From Stereocaulon alpinum (Eukaryota; Ascomycota; Lecanoromycetes; Lecanorales; Stereocaulaceae), in contig JAEUBA010000004.1 in NCBI GenBank assembly GCA_018257865.1, positions 248,001-312,000 of the forward strand: a stretch of 64,000 nucleotides of DNA, written 5' to 3'. Positions 57,395 through 64,000 of this stretch are shown one piece after another. The notes under the pieces are model-generated. The model was given only the letters and a program-made list of their open reading frames with translations. It was not told the origin of the DNA and ran no database searches. The stretch's first letter is position 1. Every line of letters begins with the position of its first letter. Made by a program: the position numbers and the translations under genes.

Positions 57395-57973
57395 ATGTCC
57401 CATCAAGAACAAAACAAGACCTCAACAGAAACTACCCAGCCGCACGTAGACACCGACGAGTTCCACACCGCACCAGCTACATCCAACAGCAACGCCTCAT
57501 CAGCACAATCCCCCAACCCACAAGCAGGCAAAACCTCTCCAAATGACTGGACCATAATCCGGCCCATCGGTCCTCTACCACACAACTACACTCTAAACAG
57601 CACCCTTTTCGGCTCAGCCGCTCATTATGCAGTCCGCCAGGCTATGCTTCGGAATGATTTTCATCAGGCTTTGGTCCGGGAGGGGCTCGAGAAGGATGAG
57701 GGTGAGGGTTTTGCAGCGTGTGTAGATGGGTTTCCTTATAGGGAAGTTCCAAAGGGGAAGGCTAAGGGAAATCCTACTGCCAAATCACCAGCGATCGAAG
57801 CAAATGAGGAAGGGAGCTCTGCTAGCCTGCACGGGTCTAGGCAACAAGCTCATTCAGGTGCATTGTATCATGATGATCTTGATGGTTCAGGTGGTGGATG
57901 GCAGCGTGTCCCGGCGCGCCCTGGAAAAGATAGCCGACGATATCATGGTGAAAAAAGTGATAGTAAGGTATGA
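57395..57973 (+). CDS. Small hydrophilic protein, unknown
   Basis: 192-aa ATG frame. Residues 1-50 are Ser/Thr/Asn/Gln-rich and probably disordered; 52-110 look folded (DWTIIRPIGPLPHNYTLNST, then HYAVRQAMLRNDFHQALV); the rest is charged and Gly/Ser-rich (HDDLDGSGGGWQRVPARPG). No signal peptide or membrane helix. Unlike the genes that follow it, it carries no CGC motif. Family unknown. Confidence 0.6.
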   Translation: MSHQEQNKTSTETTQPHVDTDEFHTAPATSNSNASSAQSPNPQAGKTSPNDWTIIRPIGPLPHNYTLNSTLFGSAAHYAVRQAMLRNDFHQALVREGLEKDEGEGFAACVDGFPYREVPKGKAKGNPTAKSPAIEANEEGSSASLHGSRQQAHSGALYHDDLDGSGGGWQRVPARPGKDSRRYHGEKSDSKV

Positions 57974-58830
57974 TTATGATAGTAAGGTGTCCTCGAACCG
58001 AAGTCTAGATATAGCGAGAGACTATCTTTGATAGCTCGGGTGCTTTGCGGAACAGCAAAGTATAGATGGTGACAGAAAAGCGTACAATGCTCTCTATAGG
58101 TAGTCATGGCGCGAACAAGGCCTTAACGATGATTTGCTAAGCTTCGCTATACTCGAACTTTCCATGCATACACTTTGTATCTGAAGCGATTATGTACTTT
58201 TAGGGTACTCATTGATAAAAAATCTTCTCATTAGAGGGAAATTGTAAGGATTTCCACCATCGAGGTGCGGGTCGAGGAGTACTGCATACGGAAAGAGCTT
58301 TATTCACAGGATGATAAAGCATACAATGTCAATTTGCCGCGGAAGATTGACCTATCGTTTGGCCATCGTCCTGAGTGGTGCAACCAGATCCGGCATCAAC
58401 TGTCGATGATCCTTCCATCCTTGGTACGGAGCTCGCAGATAGTCGATCCGCACTCCATCTCCATACATTGAGTCATCCTCAGGAGTGTTTGTCCAGATTG
58501 CGGTTGATGTTCCTGACTTCTCGCTCAAATTTCTGCTCGAAAAAGCTCCAGGAACAGCGATGTATACTACAATTCTTGAGACAATCACCCTTATTTCATG
58601 GATCGTAATTGCAAAGCAGTATCTTCCGTTGCTTTTCGATTTCGCTTGTATCTAGATGCAGTGCTCCAAGCAAACACTACCTCACTGTCATATATAAGTA
58701 CTGGCAATGTGCTCACCAATCTTGCAAATGAAAGAATCATTCATTTTTTGACATCTACTAGCTTGACTTACACAGACCTCTTGCCGATCTAAGCATCTCT
58801 CTCCAACAAGACGTACAAAGCAAAGCCGAA
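57974..58830. promoter_or_regulatory. Upstream region of the first CGC-motif gene
   Basis: About 0.85 kb without a supported gene. A TATA-like tatataag lies at 58691-58698, 133 bp before the ATG at 58831, and is the best promoter candidate. Confidence 0.4.
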
Positions 58831-59622
58831 ATGTCTCAGAGTCAACGGATCCAAGCCCCCTGTGGCTGTTACATGGTCGCCTGCGGACCTGTAGAGATCA
58901 TCAACATCCCATTAAGGCAGGACAGACAGGTTCGTGGACGCCCAAGCGTCCGTCCAACCTTCGGAAGCCGCTCCAAGGCTACGGCAGTACAAGGCTATGA
59001 TCCCCAAGCAGCCACATCAGCTCCGCATATCGAATCATGGAAGGATCCTGAGTCGTGCTTCTACATGCCCAACGCCCAACGTGACAGTGAAAGTCGCGCT
59101 CATGTTGAAGCCCTCACTCGGCAGCTTGACTGGGTTAAGCAACAGAACTCACCGGGACCCGACGGCAACCTACCAAGTCCTACCAAGGTTGGCTCTTCCG
59201 CGTATCCACCTCACGAGACCTCACCGAAGGGACGTCCTGCTCAGCTGAAGCTTGCTTCTGATGATGAACAGACGAGCGGAGCGGAAGGAACATCGCAAAA
59301 CAGGCGCTCCCCAACTTCACCTCGCCAGAGGTGCTCACCAGGAGCTGACGATCATGAACACACGAGCGGAGCGGAAGAACCATCGCAAAAGAGGCGCTCC
59401 CCAACTTCACCTCGCCAGAAGCGCTCACCAGGAACTGAGCGGACTTCTCCCACGGCTAGCAGTAGTCAACCCCAACGTTTCCAAAGTCCACTATCTGATG
59501 AGGCACCGTCAGAGCCGGCTGAGCAATCTGAGGGTGAATATGAAGTTGTTCAGAGTCGTCGTCAAAGGAAACGTCACGGAAAACAGGGTCAGGGAAAGGG
59601 AAAGGCAAAGGACCACACTTAG
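58831..59622 (+). CDS. CGC-motif cluster protein 1 (unknown family)
   Basis: 263 aa, intronless. N-terminus MSQSQRIQAPCGCYMVACGP has the cluster motif I-x-A-x-C-G-C-x4-C with cysteines at residues 11, 13 and 18. The remainder is hydrophilic and largely disordered. It holds two copies of a 30-residue repeat (about 145-204) built on TSGAE, RRSPTSPRQ and SPG, giving Ser-Pro sites for proline-directed kinases, and ends with a very basic tail RRQRKRHGKQGQGKGKAKDH that could act as a nuclear signal or bind nucleic acid. No signal peptide. Followed on the same strand by three more genes with the motif. Function unknown; metal binding by the cysteines is only a guess. Confidence 0.7.
   Translation: MSQSQRIQAPCGCYMVACGPVEIINIPLRQDRQVRGRPSVRPTFGSRSKATAVQGYDPQAATSAPHIESWKDPESCFYMPNAQRDSESRAHVEALTRQLDWVKQQNSPGPDGNLPSPTKVGSSAYPPHETSPKGRPAQLKLASDDEQTSGAEGTSQNRRSPTSPRQRCSPGADDHEHTSGAEEPSQKRRSPTSPRQKRSPGTERTSPTASSSQPQRFQSPLSDEAPSEPAEQSEGEYEVVQSRRQRKRHGKQGQGKGKAKDHT
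59262..59441 (+). repeat. Two-copy 90-bp tandem repeat inside CGC protein 1
   Basis: Two 90-bp units start at about 59262 and 59352. They share long identical runs such as ggcgctccccaacttcacct and differ at a minority of positions. The unit is a multiple of three, so the protein simply carries two 30-residue copies. Confidence 0.8.
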
Positions 59623-60191
59623 TGAATGCAAGGAGCTAGGGCTAATACAAATGTTGTCCTTCTCACCCTAGGCGTGGAGAACCCCTTGTAGCTAATCGTT
59701 TGAATGTTGCATAATCAGTGCTATCGTGCTTAGACAGTGGAGACAAAGAGTGGCTTACGCTTCTTTGATCGGACATTATAGCTTTCGTGCCCAATCCTTT
59801 CAATGCTGATTAACTACTGCTCGCTGGATGTTGCAATCTGCTTATAAAGACAAGGTAGGAGATGGAACTTACTAATTGGCGTGCATGATTGCTGACTCGC
59901 TTCGATGTTACTCTGTAAACCGCCAGCTTTCTTGTCTCATTGGATTGCTCTCTGTCCGCTTCTTTGTGTACATTTATCCACACAATTTTTCAATGTTTTC
60001 TTACTAGCTGGAATCTCCAGAAGGCATCAATGGGCTAGCAGGCAACATTGCGTGGTTCTCTCCTATAACCACTCATCGGTCAGCTCGCAAAGGGTATACC
60101 TATAGGAGAGCAGCAGAGCATACTATTGTAATCTCAGCCCTATATTAACTCGGACCTCCAGCAATATCTCAAAAGACACCTTACGTTCAAG
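59623..60191. other. Spacer between CGC genes 1 and 2
   Basis: About 570 bp. Nothing coding recognised; holds the promoter of gene 2 (AT-rich cctatatta near 60140). Confidence 0.35.
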
Positions 60192-60836
60192 ATGAACATG
60201 CATCACTCCGTCCGCGCCGTTTGTGGCTGCAACTTCATTGCTTGCCATGGAGGTTTCACCGCCAGAGGGCTCCATACCATGGAAATGCAAGACGTAGAGT
60301 CCCCCAGCAGTTCGAGCTCAAGCGGTAATGACGCAACACAAGATCTACGAAACGGCAACACTCAATTTGGAGCACCCAATGGTCCAAGTAATACTAGAGG
60401 CGGTGATGATACTCTCACCGAGATGCATGGATCTTCAGATCACGATAAGGGCCACTCCGGCCGATATGCATCGCCCGATACCGATGGAGTTGTTCGTCTT
60501 GCACAGAACCTATCAGCAATTGAGGCTAACGAGCGCGCGGGTCGCTCCTGTAACTCGCCAAAGGAGACTTCAACTAGACTCCTCTAACCCACTGGCAACA
60601 ATGAAAGAGGCTTCCAAGAACATTGCTGAGCATGATAAGGACTCTATTTAGCCAGCAAAGTAATGAAAGAGGTTGTAGAGGTCATTGCGAAGCATAAAAA
60701 CGACCCTGTCCCATCGGGGCCGCCTGATTCGGGAAGCGTGAAAGGTTCTCCTCGAAAGGCGTCTCCACGGCTTCTTGAAAAGTACATCTCTGCTTGGAAA
60801 GGGGTGCGTGAGCTCGTTCGGGTTCGACTTCGCTAG
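60192..60836 (+). CDS. CGC-motif cluster protein 2 (unknown family)
   Basis: N-terminus MNMHHSVRAVCGCNFIACHG has V-x-A-x-C-G-C-x4-C with cysteines at exactly the same positions as protein 1 (11, 13, 18). Unspliced, the protein is 131 aa and stops at 60587. A spliced model, 60192-60540 joined to 60652-60836 across a 111-nt GT...AG intron, keeps frame and gives 177 aa ending SPRKASPRLLEKYISAWKGV and a basic tail; I favour it slightly because the second exon reads as coding. The middle is Ser/Asp/Gly-rich and disordered. No signal peptide or membrane helix. Confidence 0.6.
60601..60703 (+). repeat. Degenerate 62-bp direct duplication near the 3' part of CGC gene 2
   Basis: The run atgaaagagg followed 11 bases later by attgc.gagcat.a starts at 60601 and again at 60663. 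Both copies could encode a related helix (MKEASKNIAEHDKD and MKEVVEVIAKHKND), but they lie in different frames and the first lies inside the proposed intron. Confidence 0.45.
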
Positions 60837-61524
60837 CGTTAGGAGTAGGAGCACAGTTGTAGGACGTCCAAGTAATCAATACACGCGTTGAATGGAGAGA
60901 CTCATTGGACGAGTAATGCTAGGAAGGAAGTTCGTTATTGACCTGCAAACCTTAGCAGCTGACACTGCGCCACCTCCGCGGATACCTTGGTATGTCCTAT
61001 AACACGTTCTCAGCCAAAATCGTATCAACAGTTGTATGCCGGTGATTTTCACACCTCGAAAAGCTCGTATCTGAAGCTTTATCCGAACTGTAACGCTGAC
61101 TGTTTGGATACGAGGGTCTAGATACCAATACAGCTTTTTTCGCGCGGCGTGCGTGATCTTTGCCATCACATAAAGGGCCGCATAATCAATCATATCTGCA
61201 GTGTTGTGATTGTCAATCTGATTTCTGGTCACACATCCCTCCAACGTTTGCAAATTCATTCGGTTTCAGTCCCGCGTGCCTATTTCTGTATAGTTCAATT
61301 AACACTGGCAGCTCTCGCCAATGTTGCATCTGCCTTATGCCTAGCTAATGGTACCAAACATTGATGCAAACGTTGTGTGATAATCAATATGAGTACGCAT
61401 GAGAACGATCCACAAGCCCGGTGTCTTTCCACTCTGACTAACCTCCGTAACAAAACTTCTCATTAAAAGCAGCTTACCATTCCGATAACCGACCAGTACT
61501 ATAATGTTAGGGAACTAGTACACC
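60837..61524. other. Spacer between CGC genes 2 and 3
   Basis: About 690 bp with no supported gene. Short frames on both strands have no recognisable content. Confidence 0.35.
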
Positions 61525-61866
61525 ATGTCTGAACCTAACGCTGGACATGATTCCGTCAGCGCAGCGTGTGGCTGCCATGCCTTTGTGAGAATGACATTCT
61601 GCCCTTTCGATTACGGGCAACCCGACCAAGTCACCGAACCATCCTCTCGCTTCATCAATGCTCCATGTGGCTGCCAAGTGGTACTGACCATTCATCATTG
61701 CGATAACGACAATCAGGGGAACAACAAGTTTCCCAGGCCTCCTGTCCCGCACGGTCCCAGACCTATGGTACCAAAGCACACTTATGGAATCGATGAGCCT
61801 CCTCGCCAAGGTCACGGGAGTTTACAAGCTTCACTTCCTTCTGGCCTTTCGGGTACGAATGGGTGA
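61525..61866 (+). CDS. CGC-motif cluster protein 3, with two motifs
   Basis: 113 aa, intronless. It carries the motif twice: VSAACGCHAFVRMTFC (cysteines 15, 17, 26) and INAPCGCQVVLTIHHC (48, 50, 59). In both copies the third cysteine follows after eight residues instead of four, so this protein seems to contain two tandem copies of a longer variant. The C-terminal half is Pro/Gly/His-rich (RPPVPHGPRPMVPKHTYG) and likely disordered. No signal peptide. Start chosen at the only suitable ATG. Confidence 0.65.
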   Translation: MSEPNAGHDSVSAACGCHAFVRMTFCPFDYGQPDQVTEPSSRFINAPCGCQVVLTIHHCDNDNQGNNKFPRPPVPHGPRPMVPKHTYGIDEPPRQGHGSLQASLPSGLSGTNG

Positions 61867-62501
61867 ACACGACATACCCCTCAGGCTCGAAGCTGAGAGC
61901 TCAGCTTTGACGCTTCGAAAATCTGATTTGATGGGAAGATAGCGGATTTAGAAATGATCGAGACAGGTCTCAAATAGCAGCTCTCACACATTTGGTGGTC
62001 TCTTCCTTTTGCTAGTGAAACGCTACATATTGATGTAATCGGGCAATTGCAAGATAGGTCACATGGTACGCTCGCGCAGGTGTTGGTGGCGCCAAAGGCA
62101 GTCTGTCCCGAAGATTTGTCATGCTAGTCATCGTATGTAGTCGCATTGAGAACTTTGCAACAAACCGCCCATTGTGCGTTGATGGCCAAGAGGTGTGCTG
62201 AGACAAGGCAAATGTCAATATAGTTGACCCGAACTCATACCCAGTATCTTGGTCAGGCTGCAATTACCCATGTCAGTATCATTATATTTTCTTCCGCCTA
62301 TACTCTTTCTCGTTCATGGTCATCTGCTTATAACCACGGTAAACGTGAACGATAGCATCAGTATAAGATCGATCTCTGTAGTCGGCTTTCTCTTCCTCAA
62401 AGGTCTCACAGCCCTGACGTTGTCTCACAGTTAGCAGCTACCTGAATCCCCAAACAGCCAGCCACACTTCTTAGTTATTCATTGCTTCAACAAAACCCGA
62501 G
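61867..62501. other. Spacer between CGC genes 3 and 4
   Basis: About 635 bp without a supported gene. Confidence 0.35.
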
Positions 62502-62756
62502 ATGTCGGTGCCCATGAATGCACCAAGGCGCTCTCGTGAAGTCATTGCAGGATGCGGCTGCAGCTTCATAGCCTGCAGAGCAGATTTCGATAGGCTCCCA
62601 GTTAACGCACGAGACGCCAGGATGAGAGAACTCTGCCAACGAGCATTTGGGGGGAATAATACCTATGTCCTGAGTACAGCAGAACGTCGAGAGATCCGCA
62701 TCTGGCTGGGTCTCTCTTCTCCCAGATACGGACAATATCGATATATGCATATATGA
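62502..62756 (+). CDS. CGC-motif cluster protein 4 (unknown family)
   Basis: 84 aa, the shortest member. The motif is V-I-A-G-C-G-C-S-F-I-A-C, with cysteines at 18, 20 and 25 from the first ATG, or at 14, 16 and 21 if the second ATG (codon 5) is used. The rest is charged and probably helical (NARDARMRELCQRAFGG, TAERREIRIWLG), unlike the disordered tails of the other three. No signal peptide or membrane helix. It is the last recognisable gene before repeat-like DNA. Confidence 0.6.
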   Translation: MSVPMNAPRRSREVIAGCGCSFIACRADFDRLPVNARDARMRELCQRAFGGNNTYVLSTAERREIRIWLGLSSPRYGQYRYMHI

Positions 62757-62985
62757 TAGCCCGACGATCTCATACAGTCGTTTAGTGAGGCCAACGCAAA
62801 GGGCATTTAGTGGCCAGGATCAGTGTTCAGTGATCTGTATTTACGTGTCTGGATTTGGGATTAGTGTGATTGTTCAGTGTTCATGGTCAATGAAGTACAC
62901 TTTTCTCAAGATAGCAACCAATATGAAGAACGTAATGCACTCGCCTTGGGGTTATCGCACGCTGAACATGTAGGTCTAAGCTTCA
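62757..62985. other. Spacer
   Basis: Short region downstream of CGC gene 4; nothing recognised. Confidence 0.3.
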
Positions 62986-64000
62986 AGAAGTGAAATCGGC
63001 TGACGCCTAAGAGGCCCCTTAAGACTGCCTTAGCGCCAACGACTTAGGCGATTAGGTCAGTTACAGTACCGGAACTTCCCAACGGGGCGACTTTGGGGGA
63101 CATCCTAGGGGTTCCTAGGCGTCGGCCCCTGGGTATGGCTGGTGAGTCCTTAGTAAGCGGAGCTTGCTAAGGCGGGGTCCGGATAGGCCGTTTGGACCCT
63201 GGCTTTAACGACCTAGCCACCTGAGTATCGTCCTCTGACCTAGTCTTGCGTTTCTCAAATGTAGCCGCAGTCTGTTGGTTCGTTGTCTTGACGGTCCCTT
63301 CACCCGAGGGCGAGTGCGCGGGTACTATATCCTCGTTGCACAGAAGCGTTGGGGCCTGCTTGGCATTTGGGTGTCCTTGTGCCGGCATAAGAATACGAGA
63401 CAATTCCCTAGAGGATGTCATATGGTTGGTCTTCAAGAGGAAGGCAATTTGACGCGACTGAGCAGAAGGGAGAATAGATAGCCTATGAGAGCCGTTGGAG
63501 GTTCGAGATAGAGGAATACTATCAGAGGGTAGTTCTATTAATCGTGTTAATGCGATACCGAAATCCTCCTTCAAAATTAGATCACTCAGGCTCTAAGGTA
63601 GGGGAAAGCTTACTCTAGACAGCAGCGAAGTTAACCTTGTCGGTCCCGAAAAACCTCGCAAGATCCATTACTGCGCTTAGAACACCAATCTTGCTGACAT
63701 TGCTCTGGGAAATTCTCTATATGCGAGCCTGATCGATGACAATTCCTAACACAGCGTTCCTCAATATAGAAGCCATAACCGCAACCGAAATTAAATGCAC
63801 ACGAGATAGCTGCACCCAGCTTGCGTCGGGCGCCTGATCTGCCAAATCCTTACACTGCCCCTGCATAATCCTTTTCTCGTATTGTGCGTTTAAGACTGCC
63901 AATCATTCCCCCACCACCACGTCCACCGAAAACAAAGATGGTCAGGACGAATGGAGTTTCGCGATACCGGGTGACAACTCCGTATATTTAGTCTACACCG
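62986..64000 (-). mobile_element. Probable repeat / mobile element remnant running off the window
   Basis: Bases 63000-63180 change sharply to G/C-rich, palindrome-rich sequence: cgcctaag at 63004 mirrored by cttaggcg at 63043, and a hairpin at 63148-63172 with 11-bp arms and a 3-base loop. On the minus strand beyond it are coding-like frames broken by stops: VSKIGVLSAVMDLARFFGTD with TAG codons around it, and a 135-codon non-ATG frame at 63167-63574 containing LSILPSAQSRQIAFLLKTNH. I do not recognise the element class; no reverse transcriptase or transposase catalytic motif is visible. Confidence 0.35.

Noticed and set aside
62249..62434. Small hydrophobic frame between CGC genes 3 and 4
   Set aside because: It opens with TTG, is short, lacks the CGC motif and has no support beyond being open.
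1..64000. Search by eye for tRNA, 5S rRNA, CRISPR-like arrays and telomere repeats
   Set aside because: No B-box/A-box pair with a cloverleaf, no regularly spaced repeat array and no TTAGGG runs were seen. CRISPR is not expected in a fungus.

Overview
This is nuclear DNA of a filamentous ascomycete (Pezizomycotina), most likely a Dothideomycete. The call rests on genes interrupted by many 46-95 nt introns with GTAAGT/GTATGT donors and CTAAC/CTGAC branch sites, and on the gene set: fungal NACHT receptor, conventional kinesin, fungal tetraspanin, CYSTM protein, acylcarnitine carrier. No species can be named from sequence alone. Splice models were built by hand; those reported as joined exons keep frame throughout.

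Layout. 1-4021: 3'-truncated NACHT (NOD-like) receptor on the minus strand, head-to-head with a peroxisomal 4-coumarate-CoA-ligase-like enzyme (4283-6253). 6572-9695: RPB5 and a Bcs1-like AAA ATPase, divergent. 9.7-14.5 kb: sparse, one F-box-like gene and a possible TPR scrap. 14.5-21.6 kb: GNAT protein, thaumatin-like protein, single-pass membrane protein, CYSTM protein, BFR1. 22.3-24 kb: a broken fucose-lectin-type gene. 24.5-29.2 kb: TFIIIC subunit and a large C-terminally anchored membrane protein. 29.5-31.7 kb: a multi-span membrane protein, its decayed tandem paralogue, and a 340-bp inverted-repeat (MITE-like) element. 32-34.8 kb: carnitine/acylcarnitine carrier and mitochondrial acetyl-CoA acetyltransferase in tandem. 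35-36.5 kb: single-pass membrane protein. 36.5-49 kb: gene-poor, only decayed coding fragments. 49-56.7 kb: tetraspanin, DUF202 protein, RAD6, kinesin-1, small membrane protein. 57.4-62.8 kb: small unknown proteins, four of which form a tandem cluster. 62.9-64 kb: repeat-like DNA with a decayed reading frame.

Most interesting feature: the four same-strand genes at 58831, 60192, 61525 and 62502 encode proteins otherwise unlike each other, but all carry an N-terminal motif [VI]-x-A-x-C-G-C followed by x4-C (three genes) or x8-C (twice in the third gene). I recognise no described family. They look like a locally expanded family of small cytosolic cysteine-motif proteins with disordered tails. 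Other notable points are the hairpin element, the pseudogenes whose stops fit C-to-T change (RIP-like), and two unusually long introns (419 and 302 nt).

Functionally, the carrier plus thiolase pair and the peroxisomal acyl-CoA ligase all concern acyl/acetyl-CoA traffic between peroxisome, cytosol and mitochondrion. RPB5 and the TFIIIC subunit are core transcription genes. The remaining genes show no obvious pathway clustering.
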